NCBI RefSeq assembly: GCF_001640025.1
Contig: NC_031673.1
Span: 1,426,001-1,490,000 of the forward strand
Direction: 5' to 3'
Source of the DNA: Sugiyamaella lignohabitans
Lineage: Eukaryota; Ascomycota; Dipodascomycetes; Dipodascales; Trichomonascaceae
Length of the DNA: 64,000 nt
A model generated the notes under the pieces. It saw only the letters and a program-made list of their open reading frames with translations, ran no database searches and had not been told where the DNA came from. Positions 1-9,650 of this stretch are shown piece after piece. The position numbers and the translations under genes are program-made. Position 1 is the stretch's first letter. Each line of letters starts with the position of its first letter.

Positions 1-710
1 GTGAGCAAGTCACTTACTTTGATGATTCTCTTAGGTAATGCAGCAGACATGGTGCGATGATTCTGTGTTCAAGAAAAAGTACGGGCTCGGCAATTGGTTT
101 CGGTTTTTATAGTGTGCCAGGAAACAGAATACAGACAATGCTTCACTCGGTTGTTGCAATGACTTTATTTTTCAACCACTGCTGGAGATGTATACTGATT
201 GACAAACCCAACCTGATCTCCAGTTCTACAAATACCGATACGATAAGCCACTTTCCCGTGATGCATCCATCCTAGTCCCAACACCCACGCATGCGCTTAT
301 CCGCCCTAGACGAGATCCAGGGGGTGGTGCCTCCGGCGGCTGGGGCTCTGCCCCAGACCCCGTGGCTCCTCTCGCTGCGCTCGAGTCGTTACGTCCACGG
401 TCCCAGCCCGGCCATCTCCTGCGAAGCAGGAGCAACCAGGGTCTGGGGCGGAGCCCCAGCCGCCGGAGGCAGCACCGGCACCCCGAGTGTGTAGTGACCG
501 TTATGTGCATACCAGGTATAGTGAGTAAGAGATAAGGAGATCAGGCATGAATATTTTCTTGGTTTGGATCTTCAGAAAGAGCTCCTGCTACCCCTGAGTT
601 TCTGTGAACTCAATTCTGAACTGAAAATTAGTTTTCGTGGTTTTTTTTGCTAGGATATTTTCTTGGCTGCTTTGTTTTTTTGGTGATCTGAAGAGACGAA
701 AAAAAGAAGA
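1..710. other. Left-edge intergenic DNA
   Basis: Apart from one full GC-rich element (329-470), I see no supportable gene. The short open frames here have no recognisable content and run through the element. The T-rich stretch at about 640-690 probably belongs to the promoter or leader of the small gene starting at 711. Confidence 0.5.
329..470 (+). repeat. GC-rich foldback element, full copy
   Basis: It opens with GCCTCCGGCGGC and closes with GCCGCCGGAGGC. Inside are CTGGGGCTCTGCCCCAG, an XhoI-like CTCGAGTCG arm, a spacer containing ACGTCCACGGTCCC, and the second hairpin CTCCTGCGAAGCAGGAG. It is the leftmost copy in the window and has no resolved neighbour gene. Confidence 0.9.
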
Positions 711-1016
711 ATGCCTGCCGACCCGTCTGCCACGGGACGAGCCATCGCCATTCTCATGGGCTGTATTCTGGGAGGAGTTGGTTCTCTGTATATGTTCTCG
801 GACTACCAATTGATCCAGCGGCTGGACGACCCGAACGAGGTCGATGCGAATGGAAAACCCATAGAACGCAAGTTCAATGTCCGATTTCGACCTATCCAGC
901 CTCTCAAACTTAAACCAGAGGCCGAAGCCCGCCTTGCTCAGCTCCGCGAACGGTCTACTCTTGCCAGCGAAGATACGAAACAAGACAAGTCCACTACCAG
1001 CTCTAAGAATGAGTAA
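711..1016 (+). CDS. Small single-pass membrane protein, unassigned
   Basis: This is a 101-residue open frame starting at an ATG that follows an A-rich leader. A hydrophobic, glycine-rich segment at about residues 9-28 (AIAILMGCILGGVGSLYMF) could be one transmembrane helix or a non-cleaved anchor. The remaining two thirds is polar and charged, with a Lys/Ser/Thr-rich end. That layout suits a small mitochondrial or ER membrane protein with its tail in one compartment, but I do not recognise the family. It is probably real because it has clean ATG-to-stop structure and a GC-rich element 28 nt after its stop, as nearly all genes here have. It converges on PAB1. Confidence 0.6.
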   Translation: MPADPSATGRAIAILMGCILGGVGSLYMFSDYQLIQRLDDPNEVDANGKPIERKFNVRFRPIQPLKLKPEAEARLAQLRERSTLASEDTKQDKSTTSSKNE

Positions 1017-1043
1017 TCTGGGTTGATTTTCTGGTGGCAGATT

Positions 1044-1096
1044 GCCTCCGGCGGCTGGGGCGCTGCCCCAGACCCCGTTGTGCTCGCTTCGCGAGC
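1044..1096 (+). repeat. GC-rich element, half copy, GCTCGC-hairpin type
   Basis: It reads GCCTCCGGCGGC, then CTGGGGCGCTGCCCCAG, and ends in the hairpin GCTCGCTTCGCGAGC. It lies 28 nt after the stop of the small membrane-protein gene and is sense to it. Confidence 0.9.
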
Positions 1097-1500
1097 TTTA
1101 GAGGCCAGAGGAGCTGGAATATTCTGTTGCTGGTCCAACAGAATATTCTGAAAGAATTCAGAGGAGTCAGATGACATAAAAACAGTGTTTAAAAGGTGTT
1201 TGTGCGATTATTTTGTAGTTCTAGTCACTGGAGAACTGCAACTCACCGACTGCATCTATCACAATCACCAACATCCAAATCACAATATAATTTCGCATTT
1301 GTATATAAATTCAATTTTCTTGAAGAACTAGAAAAGAACTAAAAAAAATGAAGAAACTACAACACCTTCTGTTCACGCCTGGTCTCCCACGGCATTACTG
1401 ATCAAGGCTCTCCGAGGCTTAAATATGATTGATCGGACGGGAAATCTTGTTTTACTCGAGATGTGGTCGTAGCTGCCATTCTCCCCTCCAAGAACCATTT

Positions 1501-1636
1501 GCCTCCGGCGGCTGGGGCTCCGCCCCAGACCCCGTTGCTCGTGCTTCGCAGGAGATAGCTGGGACCGCGGATGTAACGACTCGAGCGGAGCGAGAGGAGC
1601 CACGGGGTCTGGGGCGGAGCCCCAGCCGCCGGAGGC
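1501..1636 (-). repeat. GC-rich foldback element, full copy
   Basis: The order of hairpins on the + strand is swapped relative to the copy at 329: the left arm ends with CTTCGCAGGAG and the right arm begins CGACTCGAG. It lies between the convergent small-membrane-protein and PAB1 genes. Confidence 0.9.
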
Positions 1637-1656
1637 AGAACCCCAGAAACCGTCCA

Positions 1657-1684
1657 CGGGGGCAGAGCCCCAGTCGCCGGAGGC
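1657..1684 (-). repeat. GC-rich element, degenerate fragment
   Basis: Only the GGGGCAGAGCCCC stem and the end GTCGCCGGAGGC remain. It lies 158 nt past the PAB1 stop, immediately beside the full copy. Confidence 0.7.
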
Positions 1685-1842
1685 AGTGCCCCAAAGAGGC
1701 AGCGAGTCGTTTCACAAATTGTATTATACAATAATACACGAACATTCAGCAGAAAGATGACCATACACGAAATACATACAAAGAAACATAAACAACGCAA
1801 CAAACTCAACTAAACATGTTTACCTCACCCGGGCCGACGCAT

Positions 1843-3981
1843 CTAAGCAGAGGCCTCCTCGGCAGCAGGGGCGGCGGCAGCAGGAGCCTCTTCGGCAGCA
1901 GCAGCACCCTCCTTTTGCGACTCGAGGTACTTCTTGTAGGCAGAAAGAGCCTCCTCGACACGCGACTTAAGAGCAGCATCGTCCTCAGCAAGGGCAATGA
2001 GCTCCGAGTTGTCCATATCTAAGAGCATACCAGTGATCTTACCGGCAAGCTCTTGGTCTTGGATACCTTCTTGAGCAATGATCTTGGGGTACAGAGCCTC
2101 ACCAATGATTTGCTTTTGAGCAGCTTCAGGAGCAGATGCCACAACAGCAGCAAGAGAAGGAGCCTCACCGTCCTTGGTAGGGATTCCTTGAGGAGGGATT
2201 CCTTGTGGGGGGATTCCTTGAGGAGGAACGGGACCGCCACGGTTGTTGTTTCTGGGGCCACGACCACCGGCATAGTAGGGTCTTCCAGCAGGAACAGGCT
2301 GAGATTGAGGACCGCCGGGGTAACCGCCATTATAAATAGGAGGAATGCCGTAACCAGGCACAATGGGTTGTCCATTAGGACCGGCACGGGCACCGGCAGC
2401 ACCAGCCCATTGCCCTTGAGGAGGAGGAATGACCTGGCCGTTAGCACCACGAGGACCGACCAACAAGTGTGGTGGAGTGTTGCCAGGGAAAACGCCACGA
2501 GGAACAGGGGGAATGAATCCACCGGGTTGTTGAGCACCGGGTCCGTAGAACATGGGGTTGGGAATGTATTGGCCAGGAAGACCGCCAGCAACAGCGGCTT
2601 GTTGTTGCAAACGCAATTGGTTCTTGGCGTGGATTTGTTGTTGCAATTGCGAACGACGAACGTCCTTTCTTTGAGCAAGAGCAACATAAAGAGGCTTACC
2701 AGCAAGCATAAACTGGTTCATCTCAGCAACAGCCTTAGTGGCCTCTTCAGTCGAAGAGAAACAAACAAATCCAAATCCCTTGGACTTGCCGCTGTCGTCA
2801 GTCATGACCTTAGCAGAAGTAATGGTACCGTGAACAGAGAAAACTTCACGCAACTTCTCATCGTCAACAGAGTCATCAAGGTTCTTGATGTACAAGTTAA
2901 CACCTTGGTACTTGTTGATCTTCTCAAGACGAGCAGCCTCGTATTGCTTCTTAAGCTCCTCTTCACGCTCGTACTTCTTTTGAGCACGGCCAACGTAAAG
3001 CTTCTTACCAGAAGGAGTCTCAGAGTCGTTAAGCTCCTCAACAGCCTTGGCAGCAGACTCGTGAGACTCGTAGTTGACAAAACCAAAGCCACGAGACTTG
3101 CCCTCACCATCAACAGCCAAAGAGGCAGAAGTGATGGTACCGAACTTCTTGAACATCTCCTCGAACTTCTCTTGGTTAGTCTCAAGGTCCAAGTTCTTAA
3201 CGTAGATGTTGGTGTAGTTAGCACGCAATTGCTCGGCCTTGGATTGACGGTCTTGCTTGGCAATGTGTCTGCCAACAAATACCTTCTTGTCGTTCAAAAG
3301 CATACCATCAACGTGCTTGATGGCCGACTCAGCAGACTCAACGTCCTCGTAGTGGACAAATCCGTAACCCTTGGAAATACCGTTGTCATCAGTAGCAATC
3401 TTACAAGACAAGATGTTACCGAAAGCAGAGAAAGTATCGTGAAGAGCCTTGTTATCAATAGCAGGGTCCAAGTTCTTGATGAAAATGTTACCAGCACCAG
3501 TACGACGAAGAGAAGGATCTCTTTGAGACCACATGATACGACAAGCACGACCCTTGATAGGAGCATAGTTCAACTCCTCAAGAGCACGTTGACCATCTTG
3601 AGTATTGTGGTAGTTGATATAAGCATAACCAAGAGAACGTCTGGTGACAGCGTCACGACAAACTCGGATCGAGGCAACGGGTCCGATCTGGTTGAAAACC
3701 TCGAAGAGCATGGCCTCAGTGATAGAGGGGTCAAGCTCGCCAACATACAAGGAAGCAGAGTTGGCAGCGGCAGCAGCATTGGCAGCAGCCTCATCAACAG
3801 GCTCCTCAGTAGCAGCAGCTCCCTCAGCAGCAGCGGGAGTAGCAGACTCGGAGGATTCAGTGGTGGATTCCTCCTTAGGAGTGGACTCAACAGGAGTCTC
3901 CTCCTTGACCTCAGTCTTGTTATCAAGAGTGAGCTTTTCAAGAGCCTTTTCGGCAGCAGTAACAGAAGCGTCAGCAGACAT
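1843..3981 (-). CDS. PAB1: Poly(A)-binding protein, cytoplasmic and nuclear
   Basis: The 712-residue product binds mRNA poly(A) tails, bridges them to eIF4G, and controls tail length and translation. Four RRMs lie at about residues 77-155, 164-241, 257-335 and 360-437, each with clear RNP2/RNP1 pairs (for example LYVGEL, IFIKNL, IYVKNL, LYIKNL). A Pro/Gly/Gln-rich linker follows, including a tandem PPQGI repeat near 2180-2240, then a C-terminal MLLE domain at about 605-685 carrying [14 protein letters not shown]. Length matches fungal Pab1, with a somewhat long acidic/Ala-rich N-terminus and an Ala/Glu-rich tail. The gene is intronless and uses the first ATG. Codon choice is very uniform (heavy CTC/AAG use), as expected for a highly expressed gene. 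The upstream region has strong A-tracts in the sense strand, described separately. Confidence 0.98.
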   Translation of the reverse strand: MSADASVTAAEKALEKLTLDNKTEVKEETPVESTPKEESTTESSESATPAAAEGAAATEEPVDEAAANAAAAANSASLYVGELDPSITEAMLFEVFNQIGPVASIRVCRDAVTRRSLGYAYINYHNTQDGQRALEELNYAPIKGRACRIMWSQRDPSLRRTGAGNIFIKNLDPAIDNKALHDTFSAFGNILSCKIATDDNGISKGYGFVHYEDVESAESAIKHVDGMLLNDKKVFVGRHIAKQDRQSKAEQLRANYTNIYVKNLDLETNQEKFEEMFKKFGTITSASLAVDGEGKSRGFGFVNYESHESAAKAVEELNDSETPSGKKLYVGRAQKKYEREEELKKQYEAARLEKINKYQGVNLYIKNLDDSVDDEKLREVFSVHGTITSAKVMTDDSGKSKGFGFVCFSSTEEATKAVAEMNQFMLAGKPLYVALAQRKDVRRSQLQQQIHAKNQLRLQQQAAVAGGLPGQYIPNPMFYGPGAQQPGGFIPPVPRGVFPGNTPPHLLVGPRGANGQVIPPPQGQWAGAAGARAGPNGQPIVPGYGIPPIYNGGYPGGPQSQPVPAGRPYYAGGRGPRNNNRGGPVPPQGIPPQGIPPQGIPTKDGEAPSLAAVVASAPEAAQKQIIGEALYPKIIAQEGIQDQELAGKITGMLLDMDNSELIALAEDDAALKSRVEEALSAYKKYLESQKEGAAAAEEAPAAAAPAAEEASA

Positions 3982-4542
3982 TTTTAAAATAGTTTTGTTG
4001 GTTGGGTTGGGTGGTTAAAGAGTTGTTGTTGGTTGAATAGAAAGAAGAGGATGAGAAACAAAGTTTAGGAGTGTGGTTGGAGGCTGGTGGCGGTTTCTTT
4101 GTAAGGAAGAGGGCTGTTGAATGTATGAAGTTCAAACGAAAAAGACCTTGAGTTCCTATTTACTGAAAAATAAAGAACTAATCAAAAAATTACAAAGAGA
4201 AAATAAAAAAATTATCTCACTGAAAAATCTTGATAAGGGTTTTAAAAAATTTTTTGAGTTTTTTTTTGGTTTTTTCTACGTGTTTTTAAAAATAAAAATA
4301 AAACTCGACAGAAAACTAAAAGATTTCTTTCAAGTCGTGTATATTTTTATTCTTTGAGAAAACGAAAAATATTTGCGGGTCGGTGGAAAAAAAAAAAGAG
4401 AAAAACTAAACTCGCGAACCCGCCGAACACCTTACATAGCACAAAAAAATTTAAATTATGTGCGGCGCTGCCAAAAACTTTTCACGCCACACCAGCCGCT
4501 CAGGGGTGCATTTTCAGGGGGTGGTCTCTAGGAGGGGGGTCT
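3982..4542 (-). promoter_or_regulatory. PAB1 upstream region with A-rich tracts
   Basis: In the PAB1 sense direction this region holds oligo(A) tracts, including A6-CC-A9 at 4275-4259 and A/T runs at 4200-4380. Poly(A)-binding protein genes of other eukaryotes autoregulate through A-rich 5' leaders, so an equivalent role is plausible. I cannot place the transcription start. The + strand frames here are AT-rich noise. Confidence 0.5.
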
Positions 4543-4603
4543 GCCTCCGGCGGCTGGGGCTCCGCCCCAGACCCTGGTTGCTCCTCTCGCTTCGCTCGAG
4601 TCG
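4543..4603 (+). repeat. GC-rich element, half copy
   Basis: This is a forward half copy with the CTCTCGCTTCGCTCGAG hairpin. It sits upstream of PAB1 and downstream of CHD1, facing the second half copy at 4878 across 274 bp of otherwise plain sequence. Confidence 0.9.
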
Positions 4604-4877
4604 GGCGTGGAGGGGACGTGTGGGTTGCGAAAGTGGGTACGGTTGTTGCTGAATGGGGTGTGTGGAGGTGGGGGTTGTTGATTTTTGGAGTTTGCTGTTG
4701 GACTGGCGGGGGCTCTTGGGAGTTGTTTATAAGGCGAGAATGGCGCTTTTGGACTGTGAGACTTTGTCAGAGTCCCAATTGCGTGGCGTGGAACCTGCCT
4801 GAACCCTGCAGCAAAAACCGTTGATCGACGATGCATCCCCCCGCCGAGCAGTTAACCAGGGACGGGACCCCCGCGCC

Positions 4878-4939
4878 CGACTCGAGCAAAGCGAGAGGAG
4901 CAACCAGGGTCTGGGGCGGAGCCCCAGCCGCCGGAGGCA
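4878..4939 (-). repeat. GC-rich element, half copy
   Basis: It lies 61 nt past the CHD1 stop, sense to CHD1. The second hairpin carries an AAA loop variant (CTCGAGCAAAGCGAG). Confidence 0.9.
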
Positions 4940-4999
4940 CACCGGGAAAAGCACAACGAAATATAAATATTAAGAAATTATCTGTGTACAGGGAGGGCG

Positions 5000-7900
5000 T
5001 CATGACGAGTCGCGTTTCTTCTCATACATGGCCATGATTTTAGCTGAGGGGACTCGTACGGGCCAGAAGTAGCTGGCAAATGCCCACAGGTGTTTTTTGC
5101 GCTTGAGCTGTTGTGGCGAGTTCTTTGGCAGTTTGGCGAGTTCGCTGTCGATGAGTCGACCAACTGTAAGAAGCTCTTTTTTCAGCTGGATGGCGAACGC
5201 TGCCCTTTCCTGGCCGAAACTGCCCTTTTTGAGCCAGCGGAGACTGTGACGTACGGGATGGAGTGCTTCTTTACACGCTTTTTCGTCCATGCTTGTGTAG
5301 TCACTGTATTCTTCTTCTTCTGGTGGTGGTGCTGGTGGTGACTGTGTTGCTGATGGCTGCGTTTTAGTCTGTTTCTTGATTTTTGGTTTGGTTGCTGATG
5401 ATGAAGATGCAGCAGATTTCCGAGCTGAATTACTGCTGTTAGGACCGGGTGATGACCCGTTAACAGCTGGTGATTCGGCTTTAATTCTACGTACAGGGGT
5501 TTCGGACTGCTTACGAGACTTCCGTTCGTGCGATGCACCACCGTAACTGGTGTTGTTACTGCCAGTAGTAGCTTCTTCAGGATCGTCTCTTAGGACTGAT
5601 ATCAGATAGTCAACTCTTCTGGCAAGATGAACAGCACCAGGAACTTTCGGTCCTACTTTTTCTACTGCCGGTACAGGAGTACCTGCTGGAGCAACTGCTG
5701 AACCAGCTGGTGTATTAGATGTATTGGCATCAGTAGTATTGGAAGTAGTGGTAGTGGTAGATCCTGCTGATGGGTTGGTAGAATTAGTTTCAGCATTGAC
5801 TGTGCTGTTATCAGTGGTGGTGGTATTTCCTTCAACCTGAGGAGATCCTACTCGAGGACTGCCAGCAGGTGTAGATTCCTGTTTAATGGCCAGAGCAGCT
5901 TGTCTTTCAAGCTTCTTTTCGACTCGGTGTTCTTCCAAGAACATCTTATCTTGCATTCCCAGAGTTGGATCATCTCTAATCAAAGTCCATGCACCATATC
6001 CGTACTTTCGTACCCCTACTAACAAGTTGATATCATCAATAATATCCCACTCGCAGTTCCAGCCGTGAACTGACTTGATAGGTTTGGGGAAGATAAAGTC
6101 TTCATTCTGTTTAGTAGGACCTGCTTCATTAATAAGTTTCATGTCTGCTGGTCGTTGAACAATCAGCTCGGCATTGATATTCTTGACCTTTTTGTATTCA
6201 AACAGAATGGCCTTTTTCTCTTTACGCTTGGGTGCATTTTCAGGGTTGGCAGCGGCTTGTGCGAGATCTTCAGCTCGTCTCTTGCTTTCTTCGTCGATAG
6301 CAGCTTTCGCCAGATCAGTAAGTTCTTGGAATGCCTGTTTCACCAATTCAGGTTTACGGTTCGACAATGAACCATCACTAAACAGTTTATCCCATAGTGA
6401 ACTGACATCTCCATATCGTAAAATAGATCTGTACAAACCACGGATTTCTCGCTCAGTGAGATTGTTAGGGTCCAGTCTTGAAACAGCGTCTTTCTTGGCC
6501 AGTCCTTTACTACCAAGCTTTTTACGACGTCCTCCAGCTGGCTCATCGTCATCATCTTCCGTGTTACTGACACCCTGATCTACCTTGAGAGCGGCTTTAC
6601 GACGACTGTAGAGACTAATCTGCTCTTGCAAATACTCTTCATTCTTGCGTTTCTCCTCCTCTTCTTTGATCTTGACAAGTTCTTCGGCAGGAATGATATC
6701 ATCCCAGCTGACATCGGCTTTATAATCAGTGACTTCGAATTGCTTCAAAAACTCTTCACCACCCAAATGCGATTCTCCTAGATCCGGCGTAGTAACGTGA
6801 TTTTCTGCGTGATCAAGCACGTCGTCTAGATTCATATCCTCTAGCTTCTTCTGGTTATTAGTAGCTTGGAACATATTTCCTGCGCCGAATTTCAGAATCT
6901 CACTCAGTTCCGAGGCTGACGGCTCGGTCTTTTTGCTGGCTCCCTTATCGGTTATACCCAGCGAGATAATAGCGTATTCCAAAATCATCTTTCTTCTTGC
7001 TCTCTCCAAAACCTGCTCTTCAACGGTATCCTTTGACACAAATCTGTACACCATCACATGATTCTTTTGTCCGATTCTATGGGCTCGGGCCATGGCTTGT
7101 AAATCAGCTTGTGGGTTCCAGTCAGAGTCGAAAATAATTACCGTATCTGCAGTCATGAGATTAATTCCGAGACCACCTGCTCTGGTACTGAGAAGAAAAA
7201 CAAAATCTGGACTATCTGGTGCATTGAAATGGTCAATAGCCACTCTACGCGTGGCTGCTGGTACAGTACCGTCCAATCGCTGAAACGGCAATCCCTTAAT
7301 AGACAAGTAGTCTCCCAAGATATCCAGCATCCGGACCATTTGACTAAAAATTAGCACCCGATGGCCATCTTTGCGTAATCTACCTAACAGTTTATCAAGA
7401 AGTACCATCTTTCCACTGTTCATAATCATACCACGCAACGTCAACTCACGGTTTCCAACGGTGTTGTTAGTACTAACAGATGCAAAATACTGGTTCTCAG
7501 CATTGGGAAACAGATATGGGTGGTTACTGGCCTTTTTCAGTTCAACCATGATATTCAAAAGACTCATTTGCATCGAGCTGGATGCTCCTGCATTCAATGC
7601 TGAATAGTTCTTTGAAATGATGTTCTTATAGTAATTTGTTTGCATGTCACTCAACTCGACTCGCAAAATACGCTCCGTCTTGGCTGGCAGTGACTTTTCG
7701 ACATCCTTTTTAAGACGTCGCAAAATGAATGGCTGTAATCGTTTATGCAGATCTCGAATGTATCCTTCCTGTACTTCGTCGGGCTGCTCAAAATCAATTT
7801 CCTGGTCAATCTCCATCTTACCAGGCATCAAGAAATCAATTAATGCTGCCAGCTCTTTAATATTGTTTTGTAATGGTGTACCAGTAATTAGTAATCGATT

Positions 7901-9650
7901 ACCCACTTTGAAATCTCGCAACGATTCATACAGAGCCGACTCACTGTTCTTCAATCTATGGGCCTCATCAACTGCCAGAAACTGCCATTTAATAGAACCA
8001 AGCTCACTTCTGTCTTTCAGAATGTATTCATAAGTCGTCAACAAAATATTGAACTTGGGTTTCTTGGACGTCGCATTGATATAAAACTCATAATCCTGAA
8101 TAGTCTTTCTCGCCTGGCTGTTACCAAGATACACAATATAATTAAGATCTGGAGCCCACAAATCAAGTGTTTCCTGCCAAGCAGGAATCGTGGACAATGG
8201 AACCACCACCAAAAATGGCCCGTTCTGTTTACGGGCATAGATCAACCACGACAAAAATGCCACTGTCTGAACTGTTTTACCGAGACCCATCTCATCTGCC
8301 AAAATACCGTTTTCATTTCGTGACCACAAAAACGCCATCCAGTTAAGACCAGTCAGCTGGAAGTCTCGAAGTTCCCCACCCTTGACAAACGACGGCTGTT
8401 CACTCAACTTCTCAAATTTAGGTCTCGTGCTGCCATAACTAACACTATACGAGGGACTGATCTTGGACGAACTCCTACTCTGGAACAAATCCACCTGTTT
8501 AGGTGCTATATCTGCAATCACTTCACCATCCTCCCACGTACAATCATCATAATACAGTCTTTTCCACTTCACTAAGTACTGTAATTTCGTTTTTCCGTCA
8601 TCGTCAACAATTCTTTCCGATAGCACAATACGCTCTACTGTCTTAAATTCCTCATACTCGTCTCTCCGACGCTCGCGTTCCAGGTCCATAGCCTCCAGAT
8701 CCTCTCGTGTAGTCAATGGATCCGACCGGATCTCTCTGTCTAAAAGCACATTCTGACGAATATAATTATCCACTCTTTTCAGACCCTTAAACTGTGTCAG
8801 GTTCCCATATGGCTCCCACGTGTTATGCAAATGTGAGTACCCTTTCCATTTAATCTGCCTCTGTTAGTCTCTGTTCGGGGCTCTGCCTCCGGCGGCTGGG
8901 GCTCCGCCCCAGACCCCGCTGCTCCTCTCGCTACGCTCAAGTCGGGCGTATACAGTCCCCCGCCAAATGCGTGTGTGGTTGACATACATAGTATTTGAGT
9001 CCCTTTTTGGGGTCATCGTCGTTGGCTGCCTCGTCCAAAAGAGCGTGATCAAGGACTTGGTCGATTGAATCAACTGGTTCCGCTTCAACACTCTCTTCAA
9101 TAGCATAGTCTTCGACTTCGTGAGGCTGGTATGTCACCTGCTCTTCGAAATCGTCGTCATCGTCGTCGATGTTATAGTTAACGGTTTTGTTATTTCGTGT
9201 CGAAAACCGTAACTCCGCTGACGAGAATCTGTCACTATCTTCTGCAAAGGCCTGCAGTTTGGCTCGCTTTCGTCGATGTTTACTGGATCCATGCTGATGC
9301 TTCTTTTTCGTCGACCCTCCAAAAGTGTCGTCGTCATCGTCATCCTCATCATCGTCGTCGATATCCTCATCTTCCTCATAGTATGCTGCTCGGGATGCAA
9401 CTGTGGCAGCAGATGGAGGTCGCCCACGTGTTCCTTTGGCCTTTTTCTTCTGACTTCGTTTTCGACTACTTCCACTATCCGAATCATCATTCTCCGAACC
9501 ACTGCTTTCAATATACCTTGACTTGACACGGCGCTTGGTCCCTTCGTCAATATGAAACGGTTCTGGTGGGATATGAGCCCGACGACTACGTCTCAGCCCA
9601 TAAAGCTCGGGATCATTCTCAAAATCTACCGACATGCTGTCTGAAGCCAA
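5000..9650 (-). CDS. CHD1: Chromodomain-helicase-DNA-binding protein 1
   Basis: This ATP-dependent nucleosome-spacing remodeller acts on transcribed chromatin. Exon 1 (9650-8988, 221 codons) joins exon 2 (8854-5000) in phase 0 across a 133-nt intron. The junction reads [18 protein letters not shown], restoring chromodomain 1 exactly, for a product of about 1,505 residues (S. cerevisiae Chd1 is 1,468). In order: an acidic and basic low-complexity N-terminus, chromodomains at about 190-260 and 275-345, an SNF2 ATPase (DEMGLGKT near 406, DEAH near 516), helicase C from about 700, a SANT-SLIDE DNA-binding region at about 1020-1190, a Ser/Thr-rich linker, and a C-terminal CHD1 helical domain at about 1405-1500. 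All ATPase motifs look intact. Confidence 0.96.
8855..8987 (-). other. CHD1 intron (133 nt) holding a half GC-rich element
   Basis: The 5' site is GTATGT at 8987-8982. The branch box GACTAAC (about 8869-8863) is followed by GCAG ending at 8855. The nearer AG just after the branch would bring in a stop codon, so the GCAG site is preferred. The element lies antisense to CHD1. Confidence 0.92.
8885..8944 (+). repeat. GC-rich element, half copy, intronic
   Basis: This forward copy ends in a slightly degraded CTCAAGTCG arm. It lies entirely within the CHD1 intron, 43 nt from the 5' site and 30 nt from the 3' site. Confidence 0.9.

Noticed and set aside
2053..3987. Long open frame (644 codons) on the strand opposite PAB1
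   Set aside because: It is a mirror of PAB1's strongly biased codon use; the product is Leu/Ser/Val-rich noise, and PAB1 on the minus strand is unambiguous.
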